This document shows positions 1 through 8,031 of a stretch of 42,342 nucleotides of DNA, one piece after another. The stretch is from positions 1 to 42,342 of the forward strand of contig CANQAR010000023.1 in NCBI GenBank assembly GCA_947588845.1, in the 5' to 3' direction. Positions within the stretch are counted from its first letter, which is position 1, and every line of letters starts with the position of its first letter. The notes beneath the pieces are model-generated. The model saw nothing but the letters and a program-made list of their open reading frames with translations, was not told the origin of the DNA and did no database searches. Source of the DNA: an uncultured Lachnospiraceae bacterium. Its GTDB lineage: Bacteria > Bacillota > Clostridia > Lachnospirales > Lachnospiraceae. Position numbers and translations under genes: made by a program.

Positions 1-1038
1 GAGAAAGGCGTTCTTGCGGATATCAGCGAAATCCGCGCGGCGGCGCAGGGAGATGCCGGCTTTTTTGAATCGATGACCTCAGCCTGGGAGAAGGACGGCG
101 CCGTGTACGCGATGCCCATCCGCTTCAAAATGCCGCTGATTGCGGGAGATCCGGAACTGGTCGGGCAGGCGGGAGATCTGACGCAGCTGGCAGATCTGAT
201 CGTATCGGTCACGGACAGTACAGGAAGCAGTGTGGTGTCGGCTGTTCCATCTCTTCTTTCCGACACGTTTCTGTATTATGTCTGTGCCGGCGCCTGGAGA
301 AACGAGGACGGCACGATCAATCAGGAAAAACTGCTGGACTACATGGTACAGGTAAAAAAGATCCGCGACAGCCAGGCGCCGTTTATCGACAGTCAGATTC
401 TTGAGGCATACGGGCAGTTTATAACGACAAGCGGAAGCGCCGAAAGGATCGATGTGCTGGGAATCGATTTTTCGGAGCTTTTGCGGGGCAGCAAACTGGA
501 ATATGGAGCCGCAGCCAGCATCCGCGAGATCAACAATATTTCCAGCGTCAACAGACAGAAGGGAAATATTGTGTTCGCGCCGCTGTCCGGTCAACAGTCC
601 AATGTCTTTGTCCCGTCCGGGCTCCTCGGCGTCAGCAGCATGACGGCCGATCCCGAAAGCGCGCGTTCCTTTGTGGAATTTATGTTCACGGACGAGGCGC
701 AGACCCAGTCCATGGAAGGCGGATTTCCGGTCAGCCGGAGTGCGCTTGGGGCGCTGCTGCATGAAAAAGAGCCCGGTGAATCGTCAGGAGAATCCTATAC
801 CTGGGCGGATAACAGCACAGGAGAGATGATCTCGCTGGAATCGTACTGGATGACGCAGGAGGAAATGGATCAGTTTACAGAGTATGTGGAGAAGCTTGAT
901 ACGGCCGCGGACACGGATACCGTGCTTCTGGACGCGGTGCTTGCGCAGGCGGATAAATGTCTGGAGGGGGAATGCAGTCCCGAGGACGCGGTCAGCGCCG
1001 TCATGCAGACGATGAATCTGTATCTGGCGGAGGGATGA
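1..1038 (+). CDS. Probable extracellular solute-binding protein, C-terminal part (5' end outside window)
   Basis: The reading frame is open from the first base, so the gene begins upstream; 345 residues are visible. The text looks like the C-terminal two thirds of an ABC transporter solute-binding protein of the family 1 (sugar/oligosaccharide) type. A stretch near residues 180-235 fits the usual pattern of a late lobe: a GNIVFAPLSG segment, then a run ending in SARSFVEFMFTDEAQ, which matches the 'A.eFi.fl.s.eaQ' region of such proteins. The C-terminus is a helical stretch ending MNLYLAEG. No permease genes are visible, so the substrate cannot be inferred. The family call is by pattern; the N-terminal lipobox that would confirm it lies outside the window. 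Confidence 0.65.
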   Translation, partial: EKGVLADISEIRAAAQGDAGFFESMTSAWEKDGAVYAMPIRFKMPLIAGDPELVGQAGDLTQLADLIVSVTDSTGSSVVSAVPSLLSDTFLYYVCAGAWRNEDGTINQEKLLDYMVQVKKIRDSQAPFIDSQILEAYGQFITTSGSAERIDVLGIDFSELLRGSKLEYGAAASIREINNISSVNRQKGNIVFAPLSGQQSNVFVPSGLLGVSSMTADPESARSFVEFMFTDEAQTQSMEGGFPVSRSALGALLHEKEPGESSGESYTWADNSTGEMISLESYWMTQEEMDQFTEYVEKLDTAADTDTVLLDAVLAQADKCLEGECSPEDAVSAVMQTMNLYLAEG

Positions 1039-1039
1039 C

Positions 1040-1187
1040 GGGAAGATCGAGCAGGAGGCGATGCGGTGGCATCGCTGACTGGCGCTGTGTGCCAGTGGCA
1101 CATGTTTAGCGCGGACCGAAACGGAGTGCAGACCAACAACGCAGTACTGGCGGAAACAGCTGGTTTCCATGCCCGGGCCTGTAAATG
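1040..1187 (-). repeat. Dispersed palindromic repeat, copy R1 (inverted orientation)
   Basis: Positions 1151-1182, read on the minus strand, give AGGCCCGGGCATGGAAACC then AGCTG, the core shared with copies near 19.4, 21.0, 28.3, 32.4, 37.1 and 40.6 kb. The companion block CGAGCAGGAGG lies at the other end (about 1052-1062). The copy lies between two convergent genes. It is more diverged than the others, so its outer boundaries are uncertain. Confidence 0.5.
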
Positions 1188-1300
1188 GCAGAGAGAAATC
1201 TCAGAAGCCGCGCGCGAAATGCCGGCAGATGCTGATTCTGAAAATCCGGACGACTGTCAGGAAAAAGACATGGAAAACAATGCGGCATGCCGGAAAGAAA

Positions 1301-1363
1301 AAGGGGCTGTCGGAAAATATCTGACGGGACAAATTCCCGATTGCTATTTTCCGGCAGTCCCTT
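1301..1363 (-). terminator. Intrinsic terminator of the DUF6612-like gene
   Basis: Arms 1301-1319 and 1345-1363 pair over 19 bp with only two G-T wobbles, and the loop contains a second small stem (CGGGA/TCCCG). Read on the minus strand the hairpin ends in GCCCC followed by TTTTT and lies 11 bases beyond the stop codon of the minus-strand gene. The plus strand lacks a clear T-run, so termination is probably one-directional. Confidence 0.8.
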
Positions 1364-1373
1364 CTGCAAAATC

Positions 1374-2336
1374 TCAGCCTGTGATTCCTCCGAGGGTATT
1401 TTCAACTTCTCCAAATACATCTCCGGCATCCGGAGCCGCAAGCGCTTCTTCCGGGACGACGATTTCTTTTGCGTCGCCGTAGGTCATCGCAGCGTCTGCG
1501 GAGAGATCATTCAGTATAAATTCGACTGAAGAGCCTTCGGCCATCTCGCCCATCGCCATAGCCACATACTGGCTGAGCGCGGAAAGATCGCTGTCGTTCA
1601 GATCCATATGGAATTTGACCGGAAGATAAGAAGCCGTATCTACATAATATTCGAATTTGACTTTAATGCCTTCCAGCATGCTCATGATCATCTCAGAATT
1701 TTCATCGGAAATGGTATCCTGACCGGATATTTCCATGGCCTTGTCCAGGAGTTTTTCGAAAGAAGAGGAATCCATGACTGCGCTCAGCAGATAACATTCC
1801 GATCCGTCGACCGTCACAGGTTCGGACGCAAGCTCAAAATCAAGACCATACTCGGAAAAATCGGCGCCGGAGGTCTTTTCCAGCAGTTCATTTATATCCA
1901 GACCGGATACATCCGCCGACTGATGCTGCCAGGTTCCTTCTTCGCCGGTAACAGAATTTTCGCTGTACAAGTAAGTGTCAACTTTGCCGTCTTCTGAAGA
2001 AACGCTGTACATTTTCATGGTTACGGACTGGTTCTGGCCCAGGAGAGACATATCCATTTTGCCTTCCATGGACATTGCGGCGGGATCTTTGTTTACGTCC
2101 GCGTCGAAATTGCCGGAGGCGCCGATATCGATGGAGGATGAGGTGGTTCCGTCATCGATATCAAGGGAGACATCCACGTTCATATCCATGTTCATTTCTA
2201 CTCCGGCAACAGAACTTTCGTTCGCGGCCGCCTGCATTTTTTCCAGTACACTTTCGGCTGTCTCCGCACTGTCAAAACCGAAGAGCATGGATGCTGTTCC
2301 GAGCGCCGCGAGACAAAACAATACTTTCTTTTTCAT
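1374..2336 (-). CDS. Secreted DUF6612-like (LolA/LppX-type fold) protein
   Basis: This 320-residue protein starts with MKKKVLFCLAALG, a typical signal peptide with no lipobox cysteine in the right place, so it is probably secreted or anchored by an uncleaved signal. The mature part is acidic and rich in Met, Ser and Asp, with alternating beta-type stretches (MNMDMNVDVSLDID, KMDMSLLGQNQSVTMKMYSV) like the half-barrel of DUF6612/LppX/LolA-type proteins. Family members are described as cell-envelope proteins of unclear ligand. An ATG two codons earlier (2342) is possible, but the GGGA ribosome-binding stretch sits too close to it; the second ATG at 2336 has proper spacing. It is transcribed alone, with a terminator just downstream. 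The family call comes from overall pattern and the function is unknown. Confidence 0.7.
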   Translation of the reverse strand: MKKKVLFCLAALGTASMLFGFDSAETAESVLEKMQAAANESSVAGVEMNMDMNVDVSLDIDDGTTSSSIDIGASGNFDADVNKDPAAMSMEGKMDMSLLGQNQSVTMKMYSVSSEDGKVDTYLYSENSVTGEEGTWQHQSADVSGLDINELLEKTSGADFSEYGLDFELASEPVTVDGSECYLLSAVMDSSSFEKLLDKAMEISGQDTISDENSEMIMSMLEGIKVKFEYYVDTASYLPVKFHMDLNDSDLSALSQYVAMAMGEMAEGSSVEFILNDLSADAAMTYGDAKEIVVPEEALAAPDAGDVFGEVENTLGGITG

Positions 2337-2545
2337 AGTCATTCCCTTTCTTCTTTATAGAATTTAATTTATCGGATAAGTAAATCCGATCGACATTTTC
2401 TTCCGATAAATTACAACGCAAGTATATCACTTTAAAAAAATAGTGTCCACAGGAATCGTCTGGTTGGCTGGAATTTAAGGAAAATTTATTAATTCTTCAG
2501 GAACCTTTTATGCCGAATCGGAACAGATATTGCGAAAAATTAGGC

Positions 2546-2575
2546 TTGAATCAGGCTGCACTGCTGTTATATACT
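2546..2575 (+). promoter_or_regulatory. Sigma-A-type promoter of folC leader
   Basis: TTGAAT (2546-2551) and TATACT (2570-2575) are separated by 18 bases. Transcription would start near 2582, leaving a leader of about 175 bases before folC. The rest of the 2337-2756 gap upstream of this promoter is AT-rich and shows nothing else. Confidence 0.6.
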
Positions 2576-2581
2576 AAGGTA

Positions 2582-2699
2582 GCCTGCCTGTGAGGTGTCA
2601 CTGAAAACAGGGCTTTCGCGCTTTTGGAGGCCAGGTGAGCAGGGCGCGAAGCGTTATTACGTTCACGGCCTGCAGGGGAGTGAACTGTAAGAGTTTTTT
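2582..2699 (+). ncRNA. Structured folC leader ending in an intrinsic terminator (candidate attenuator or small RNA)
   Basis: After the promoter there are successive hairpins. CCTG near 2587 can pair with CAGG near 2607. GCTTTCGCGC (2612-2621) pairs with GCGCGAAGC (2644-2652). Then TTACGTTCAC (2657-2666) pairs with GTGAACTGTAA (2680-2690) with one bulged T, followed by six T residues (2694-2699). The last is a good intrinsic terminator, yet it lies 58 bases before the folC start codon. Either expression of folC depends on read-through, or a short RNA of about 115 nt is made here. It does not show the conserved core of the tetrahydrofolate riboswitch or the ZTP riboswitch as I know them. Confidence 0.5.
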
Positions 2700-2756
2700 A
2701 CCCGCGGCGCAGGAGGGAAGGGTTACTATAAAATACGACAGGAAGCAGGAAGAATC

Positions 2757-4076
2757 ATGAACTATACAGAAGCAGTTGCTTATATTGAAGATATACCGAA
2801 ATTTACGAAAAAGAACAGGCCGGAGAATACGCTGGAGATGGTCAGAAGGCTTGGTCATCCGGAGAGGAAGATGAAAGTGATCCATGTGGCCGGGACAAAC
2901 GGAAAGGGTTCCGTCTGCGCGTTTCTTTCTTCGATCCTGACAGGAGCGGGAAAGCGGACAGGCCTGTTTACATCGCCGCATCTGGTTGAGATTACGGAGC
3001 GTTTTCAGATCAACGGGGAACAGGTACGGCAGGAGGTTTTTGCGGAGGCGTTCGCCCGTGTGAAGCAGGTGGTAGACGAGATGATCGCGGACGGGTACGC
3101 GCATCCGGCCTACTTTGAGCTGCTGTTCGGCGTCGGTCTGCTGATTTTTGAGCGGGAGCAGGTGGAATATCTGGTGATGGAGACGGGGCTTGGAGGGAGG
3201 CTTGATGCCACAAATCTGGTCGAGCGCCCGATTGTGACGGTTCTTACCAGCATCAGCATGGATCATATGGAATATCTTGGCGATACGGTTGAGCAGATCG
3301 CGTGGGAGAAGGCGGGCATTATCAAAGAAGGTGTGCCGGTCGTCTACGACGGGCGTGTGCCTGCGGTGGAGCAGGTGATTCGGAAAGAAGCAGCCCAAAA
3401 GCACGCGAAAGCGTATCCCTATTATGCGGATATGGCGGAAATACTGGATAAGACAGACAAAAGCATTGATTTTATCCTGAATTACAGGTATGATGATGAG
3501 ACAGGACGGGAACGCAGTTCCTCCATGAAGATCACGGTTCCCTATCTTGCGGAATATCAGCTTGTGAACAGCTCGCTGGCTGTGCTGGCGATGCGGGCAG
3601 TCGATCCCGGCTATGAGGTCAGCGATGAGGAAATTGCCGGGGCGATCCGTCAAACGAGATGGCAGGGAAGGATGGAGACAGTCCTTCCGGGCGTGGTGCT
3701 CGATGGAGCTCATAACGCGGACGGAATCCGCGAGTTTATCCGCACGGTGACAGAGGTGCAGGAGCGGATGGACGTTTCGCTGCTGTTTTCCGCGGTGGCA
3801 GACAAGGAATATGAGAAGATGATTCGTGAGATCTGCGAGGAAGCGCATTTTTCCCGCGTGACGGTGACGCAGGTCGGAGGCTCGCGCATTGTGCCGGCCG
3901 GACAGCTCGCGGAAGTATTCCGGAAATATACGAAGGCGCCGGTGACCGCGTACGCGGATGTGGCGGAGGCGTTTGAGGCGGCGCTTGCCGGCCGCGGGGA
4001 CGGGATGCTGTTCTGCGCGGGTTCGCTGTATCTGGTGGGGGAACTGAAAAGCTGCCTTCGCGGCCGGTCTGTATAA
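2757..4076 (+). CDS. folC: Bifunctional folylpolyglutamate synthase / dihydrofolate synthase
   Basis: This 439-residue protein joins L-glutamate to dihydropteroate or to folates with ATP, making and retaining intracellular (poly)glutamylated folates. The Mur-ligase-type fold is clear. The ATP loop GTNGKGSV is at residues 46-53. The folate-loop segment GLGGRLDATN is near 144-153. SISMDHMEYLG carries the metal-binding His near 165-175, and the C-terminal domain motif VLDGAHN is near 314. Length is normal for the family. The ATG at 2757 follows AGGAAGCAGGAAG. The ORF is followed by a small coupled ORF and a TPR protein in the same direction. Folate supply connects loosely with the purine gene purL further on. 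The call is secure. Confidence 0.96.
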   Translation: MNYTEAVAYIEDIPKFTKKNRPENTLEMVRRLGHPERKMKVIHVAGTNGKGSVCAFLSSILTGAGKRTGLFTSPHLVEITERFQINGEQVRQEVFAEAFARVKQVVDEMIADGYAHPAYFELLFGVGLLIFEREQVEYLVMETGLGGRLDATNLVERPIVTVLTSISMDHMEYLGDTVEQIAWEKAGIIKEGVPVVYDGRVPAVEQVIRKEAAQKHAKAYPYYADMAEILDKTDKSIDFILNYRYDDETGRERSSSMKITVPYLAEYQLVNSSLAVLAMRAVDPGYEVSDEEIAGAIRQTRWQGRMETVLPGVVLDGAHNADGIREFIRTVTEVQERMDVSLLFSAVADKEYEKMIREICEEAHFSRVTVTQVGGSRIVPAGQLAEVFRKYTKAPVTAYADVAEAFEAALAGRGDGMLFCAGSLYLVGELKSCLRGRSV

Positions 4077-4228
4077 GAAACGGCGGCGTCCGGCAGAAGA
4101 AGCGGACAGCGTGTCTTCCGGGGCAGGAGCGAATGTTTCTGTCCGGAAGGCGTAACCGGAATTTTGAAAGATCTGTCTGACGACAGGTTCAGAGTTGGAA
4201 TATCGGCAAAAGGGGAAGTGGAGTACAG

Positions 4229-4387
4229 ATGATTAATTATGAAGAGGAACTGAAAAAGTTTCATCCGAGCATGGATGTGAACGAGGCGGAAGACGCGATC
4301 TACAGCCGCGACTTCACGGATGTCACGGATATTCTCAAGGAGATGCTGAAAGAAGAAAAGAAGAACAGAAAGCAGGGGAACGGATGA
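4229..4387 (+). CDS. Small acidic/basic protein of 52 residues, translationally coupled to the TPR gene
   Basis: ATG at 4229 is preceded by GGGAAGTGGAG, and the frame stays open for 52 codons to TGA at 4385. It reads MINYEEELKKFHPSMDVNEA then EDAIYSRDF and a very charged helical end (KEMLKEEKKNRKQGNG). Its stop overlaps the start of the next gene in an ATGA junction (4384-4387), a strong sign that it is translated and coupled to it. No cysteines, signal or membrane segment are present. I do not recognise the family. The coupling suggests a partner or regulator of the downstream zinc-ribbon/TPR membrane protein; that is inference from position only. Confidence 0.75.
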   Translation: MINYEEELKKFHPSMDVNEAEDAIYSRDFTDVTDILKEMLKEEKKNRKQGNG

Positions 4388-6084
4388 GATGTATTTACTG
4401 CAATACCCCTCTTTCTGCGATTGATTATTGTACGGGGTGCGGCGCCGATATCACGATCCAGAAACGGATTGTGAGAATATCCAATCTCCTGTACAATGAA
4501 GGGCTGGAAAAGGCACGGGTCCGAGATGTTGAGGGGGCAATCGCGGTTCTGAAAAGAAGCCTGAAATTTAACAAGGAAAATATTGACGCGAGAAATCTGC
4601 TCGGTCTGTGTTATATGGAAACCGGCGAAGTGGTTTCGGCGCTCTGCGAGTGGGTTGTCAGCAAGAACATGAAGCATTCGGACAACCTGGCGGATCATTA
4701 TCTTGATCTGCTTCAGTCGAACAAGAACAAGCTGGATTCCATCAATCAGACGATACGCAAATATAACCAGTCTGTGCAGTACTGCCGCGACGACAACGAG
4801 GATATGGCGATCATCCAGCTGAAGAGAGTGATCAGCCAGAACCCGAAATTTGTCAAGGCGTATCAGCTTCTGGCGCTTCTGTACATGAAACGGCAGGAAT
4901 ACGAGCGTGCCCGGAAGCTTCTCAGAAAGGCGGCGTACATCGATAAGACAAACACGACGACGCTCCGCTATCTTCAGGAAATTGAAGAGGTGACCGGGAA
5001 GGGAACCAACCTTGACAGGCATCACAAACGTCTGGAAAAAGAAGAAAAGGGAGAAGTTTCCGGCTCTCTGCGCTACATGAGCGGGACGGAGATGATCATC
5101 CAGCCGACCACGTTCCGGGACAGTTCCACGATTGCGACATTTATTAATATCATTCTTGGGATGCTTCTCGGGGGAGCCGTCGTGTGGTTTCTGATCGTTC
5201 CGGCGAGCCGTCAGAATACGAACGACGAGGCAAACCGCATGGTGAACGACGCGAACACAAAGCTTGCGTCGGAATCGGTGAAGGTACAGGAGCTGGAGGA
5301 CGAAATTTCCGGATATCAGCAGCAGGTGGACGACGCGAACCAGGAGCGGGACGACGCCAACAACAAGGCAAAGAGCTACGAGGACCTTCTTGCGGCCGCG
5401 GATACTTTTATCACCGGCGGTGAGTCGGCAGCCGCGACTATGGTGGCTGAACTGGACGGAGAAGCATTTGAGGACAACGCCCTGACGCTGTACAACAGTC
5501 TGCTTGGCGCGGTGCAGAGTAATCTGTTCCAGCAGTATTTTAATTCGGGGACGACAGCTTACGCCCAGAACGATTTTAACACTGCGGTGACCCAGCTTAC
5601 GGAGGCGGTGGAGTCGGATCCTCAGAGACAGCAGAACAAGCATAAGGATGCTCTCTGGTATCTGGCCTACGCTTACTATAATCTCGGAAATCAGACAAAG
5701 GCGGCGAAAGTATTCAGTCAGCTTGCGGAATATTTTCCGAAATCGCAGTATGGAATGCAGGCGAAACAGTATCTGGATACGTGGGGAATTTCCGTGGGAG
5801 ATTCCGGCACGGATACGGCTGCGGCGGACACGACCGGAGCCGGGACGGACGCTCCGGATCAGACAGTTTCCCCGGATAACACAGGCGGCGACGCGGGAAT
5901 CTCAGGCGAAAACGCGGACAATACAGGCGGCGCGGACACTGCGGCCGGAAATAATGGAACAGGAGAAAACCAGGAGATTACATACGGAGATGGAACCTGG
6001 GATATGTCGGATGTTGCATGGACCGATCCGAATACGGGACTGATGTATGACCTGTATGGAAACATGCTGCCGGGACAGCAGTGA
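4384..6084 (+). CDS. Zinc-ribbon / TPR membrane protein
   Basis: The 566-residue protein has distinct parts in order. A zinc-ribbon-like start has cysteines at 3, 6, 16 and 19 in two C-x2-C pairs. Cytoplasmic TPR helices cover about 35-215. One transmembrane segment lies near 248-272 (FINIILGMLLGGAVVWFLIV). It is followed by a predicted coiled coil rich in Glu, Asp and Asn (about 280-335), a second TPR block (380-465) of the type YFNSGTTAYAQNDFNTAV, and a low-complexity Asp/Thr/Gly tail (470-540). The topology suggests TPRs on both sides of the membrane, a scaffold or adaptor. Enzymatic motifs are absent. The gene overlaps the preceding small ORF by four bases and ends before an intrinsic terminator. 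The partner proteins cannot be named from sequence. Confidence 0.8.
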   Translation: MRCIYCNTPLSAIDYCTGCGADITIQKRIVRISNLLYNEGLEKARVRDVEGAIAVLKRSLKFNKENIDARNLLGLCYMETGEVVSALCEWVVSKNMKHSDNLADHYLDLLQSNKNKLDSINQTIRKYNQSVQYCRDDNEDMAIIQLKRVISQNPKFVKAYQLLALLYMKRQEYERARKLLRKAAYIDKTNTTTLRYLQEIEEVTGKGTNLDRHHKRLEKEEKGEVSGSLRYMSGTEMIIQPTTFRDSSTIATFINIILGMLLGGAVVWFLIVPASRQNTNDEANRMVNDANTKLASESVKVQELEDEISGYQQQVDDANQERDDANNKAKSYEDLLAAADTFITGGESAAATMVAELDGEAFEDNALTLYNSLLGAVQSNLFQQYFNSGTTAYAQNDFNTAVTQLTEAVESDPQRQQNKHKDALWYLAYAYYNLGNQTKAAKVFSQLAEYFPKSQYGMQAKQYLDTWGISVGDSGTDTAAADTTGAGTDAPDQTVSPDNTGGDAGISGENADNTGGADTAAGNNGTGENQEITYGDGTWDMSDVAWTDPNTGLMYDLYGNMLPGQQ

Positions 6085-6166
6085 TCTGAGGCGGAGATCC
6101 GGTCGGCATCCCTGGATACGGCAGTGAGAGGTGCTGATACAGATATTTGAAAAGAGAAACCCCGGG

Positions 6167-6213
6167 GCAGGGGGTACGATACCGGAAAATGGTGCGTACC
6201 GCCTGCTTTTTTT
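6167..6213 (+). terminator. Intrinsic terminator after the TPR gene
   Basis: GCAGGGGGTACG (6167-6178) pairs with CGTACCGCCTGC (6195-6206), with one mismatched position, and is followed by seven T residues (6207-6213). It separates the folC group from the spoIIA operon, so spoIIA needs its own promoter downstream of here. Confidence 0.85.
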
Positions 6214-6260
6214 GCGCAGGATGTGCAGAGGAAAGCTGCTTTGCGGCTGCACATCCGCGC
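6214..6260 (+). other. Long hairpin in front of spoIIAA
   Basis: GCGC plus GGATGTGCAG (6214-6217, 6219-6228) pairs with CTGCACATCC plus GCGC (6247-6260): 14 bp around an 18-base loop, with one bulged A. No T-run follows. It lies 40 bases before the spoIIAA start, within the only space left for a promoter after the upstream terminator. I could not find a convincing sigma-H-type promoter here. Confidence 0.6.
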
Positions 6261-6300
6261 GCAAAATGGAAACGAAAAATAAAGAAGGAGGAGTGCGGAC

Positions 6301-6636
6301 ATGGAGCAGTATTTTGAGGTAAAGGGAACTACATTGATTGTAAAGCTGCCGGCAGAGATTGATCACCACAACGCGGAAGAGCTTCGCGCGGGAGCGGACA
6401 GGCTTCTGCAGCGAAGACTGATCCGGCTGGTGGTGTTTGATTTTGAGCGGACTGTATTCATGGACAGTTCCGGAATCGGGATGATCATGGGCAGGTATAA
6501 GACGATGCGGTTCATGGGAGGAAATGTAATCGCGGTGCATGTGAATGAGAGGATGCAGCGGATCATGAAACTGTCGGGAATCTGCAAGCTGGTCGATATT
6601 TGTGAGGAAATTCCGGAGGCGCGGCAGATAACGTGA
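6301..6636 (+). CDS. spoIIAA: Anti-sigma F factor antagonist SpoIIAA
   Basis: This 111-residue STAS-domain protein is the anti-anti-sigma factor of early forespore development. In its unphosphorylated form it binds SpoIIAB and releases sigma F. The phosphorylation motif FMDSSGIGMIMGRYK is present, with the Ser equivalent to B. subtilis Ser58 at residue 56. The conserved DHHNAEELR segment lies at 21-29 (DHHTAE in Bacillus). Length is standard. The ATG at 6301 follows AAGGAGGAG at good distance. It is the first gene of the spoIIAA-spoIIAB-sigF operon, but a 94-base gap with a hairpin follows instead of the usual tight coupling to spoIIAB. Confidence 0.97.
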   Translation: MEQYFEVKGTTLIVKLPAEIDHHNAEELRAGADRLLQRRLIRLVVFDFERTVFMDSSGIGMIMGRYKTMRFMGGNVIAVHVNERMQRIMKLSGICKLVDICEEIPEARQIT

Positions 6637-6658
6637 CGCCGGAATCTGTATTCTGGCG
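6637..6658 (+). other. Intercistronic hairpin directly after the spoIIAA stop codon
   Basis: CGCCGGAAT (6637-6645) pairs with ATTCTGGCG (6650-6658), nine pairs with one G-T, around a CTGT loop. It begins on the base after the stop codon. No T-run follows, so it is more likely an mRNA stability or processing element than a full terminator. Confidence 0.65.
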
Positions 6659-6730
6659 CTTCTGGATTTATAGCACAGAACAGAAGGAAGATCCGGCTGA
6701 AAACAAAGAGGAAATGGAGGGGAAGCGGTT

Positions 6731-7177
6731 ATGCAGCGAAATGAGATGAAACTGGAATTTGACAGCCGTTCGTGCAACGAGGGGTTTGCGAGGGTAGCGG
6801 TCGCGGCGTTTATGACGCAGCTCAATCCGACGCTTGAGGAAGTTGCGGACGTGAAGACAGCTGTGTCGGAGGCTGTGACAAACTCGATCATTCACGCGTA
6901 TGAAGGAGCGGTGCGCAAGATCGTGATCGAGGCCAGGATTGAGGATGAGCTTTTGACGGTTGCGGTAAAGGATACAGGGAAAGGAATCGCGGACGTGGAG
7001 CGCGCGATGGAACCAATGTTTACGACGAAGGCGGAGTGTGACCGCGCGGGGATGGGCTTCGCCTTCATGGAGGCATTCATGGATTCTCTCGCGGTGGAAT
7101 CTGAACCGGGACGGGGAACCTGTGTGACGATGACAAAGCACATCACAAGAGAACAAAACAAATATGAAAGGCAGTGA
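6731..7177 (+). CDS. spoIIAB: Anti-sigma F factor / serine kinase SpoIIAB
   Basis: This 148-residue GHKL-type protein binds sigma F and also phosphorylates SpoIIAA with ATP. The Bergerat ATP-binding motifs are visible: N-box EAVTNSIIHAY (47-57), with Asn51 for Mg2+; the G1 box VKDTGKGI, with Asp81 for the adenine; and the G2 box AGMGFAFMEAFMD near 108-120. Length is normal. The ATG at 6731 has GGAGG ten bases upstream; a second ATG (6746) is possible but has no better ribosome site. Its stop codon overlaps the region of the sigF start, so those two genes are likely coupled. The identification is certain. Confidence 0.97.
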   Translation: MQRNEMKLEFDSRSCNEGFARVAVAAFMTQLNPTLEEVADVKTAVSEAVTNSIIHAYEGAVRKIVIEARIEDELLTVAVKDTGKGIADVERAMEPMFTTKAECDRAGMGFAFMEAFMDSLAVESEPGRGTCVTMTKHITREQNKYERQ

Positions 7178-7185
7178 TCTGGCGG

Positions 7186-7905
7186 ATGGAACATACCCTT
7201 GCGTTGATTCAGCGTGTGCACGAAGGGGATAAAGATGCCAGAGAACAGATCGTGGAGGAAAATATGGGACTGGTGTTCACGATTGTCCGGCGGTTCCAGG
7301 GAAGAGGCTGCGAGAAGGAAGATCTGGTTCAGATCGGCTGCATTGGACTGCTGAAGGCGATCGATAATTTCAACGCCGGATTTGACGTGCGCTTTTCGAC
7401 TTACGCGGTGCCGATGATCACGGGAGAGATCAAACGGTATCTCCGGGACAATGACGGGATGATTCACGTCAGCCGCATGCTCAGGGAGTCCGCCGCGAAA
7501 GCGTACCGCGCGCGGGATATGCTGGAGAAGAAGAACGGGGTCGAGCCGACGCTGGAGGAGATTTCGGAGGAAACGGGGATCAGCAAGGAGGATCTGGTGC
7601 TCGCGATGGAGGCGGCAGCCGATGTGGAATCTTTCAGTCAGACGGTTTACAGCGGGGACGGAACGCCGGTTCTTCTGGGGGACAGGCTGCCCGACCGGCA
7701 GGACAGAAACGAGGAGCTTCTGAACCGCATGCTGCTTGCCCAGCTTCTGGAGCTTCTGGAGGAAAAAGAGCAGGAGATCATCCGGCTGCGCTACTTTGAG
7801 GATCAGACGCAGGTGCAGGTCGCCGGAAGGCTCGGCATGACGCAGGTGCAGGTTTCGCGCGCGGAAAAAAGAATTTTGAAGAAATTAAGGGAGGCAGGGA
7901 GATAA
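7186..7905 (+). CDS. sigF: RNA polymerase sporulation sigma factor SigF
   Basis: This sigma-70 family protein of 239 residues directs forespore-specific transcription once released from SpoIIAB. Region 2 reads DLVQIGCIGLLKAIDNF followed by FDVRFSTYAVPMITGEIKRY, the usual SigF/SigG form. Region 3 has EPTLEEISEETGISKEDLV, and region 4 has the helix-turn-helix QVQVAGRLGMTQVQVSRAEK. The start is uncertain. A GTG at 7174 overlaps the spoIIAB stop and would add four residues. The ATG at 7186 (MEHTLALIQ) fits the usual protein start better, although neither has a well-spaced ribosome site, as expected for a translationally coupled gene. No clear terminator follows. Confidence 0.96.
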   Translation: MEHTLALIQRVHEGDKDAREQIVEENMGLVFTIVRRFQGRGCEKEDLVQIGCIGLLKAIDNFNAGFDVRFSTYAVPMITGEIKRYLRDNDGMIHVSRMLRESAAKAYRARDMLEKKNGVEPTLEEISEETGISKEDLVLAMEAAADVESFSQTVYSGDGTPVLLGDRLPDRQDRNEELLNRMLLAQLLELLEEKEQEIIRLRYFEDQTQVQVAGRLGMTQVQVSRAEKRILKKLREAGR

Positions 7906-7995
7906 AAACCCCTGTCTTCTGCAGAAATATGTCCAGGGATGTCGAATAATCATATTTTTAAGTGAATTTTGCGACACGTTTTCCGGCGTAGAATC

Positions 7996-8024
7996 TTGTC
8001 AGATTAAGACGCGTGTGATAAAAT
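7996..8024 (+). promoter_or_regulatory. Sigma-A promoter of purL
   Basis: TTGTCA (7996-8001), a 17-base spacer and TAAAAT (8019-8024). The start of transcription would be near 8031, immediately at the 5' arm of the leader structure. Between sigF and this promoter (7906-7995) only a weak CCCTG/CAGGG stem is seen. Confidence 0.75.
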
Positions 8025-8031
8025 CTTTACA

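Noticed and set aside
2598-3848. 416-codon minus-strand frame across folC
   Set aside because: Antisense to folC, rich in His/Arg/Leu, and no start signal.
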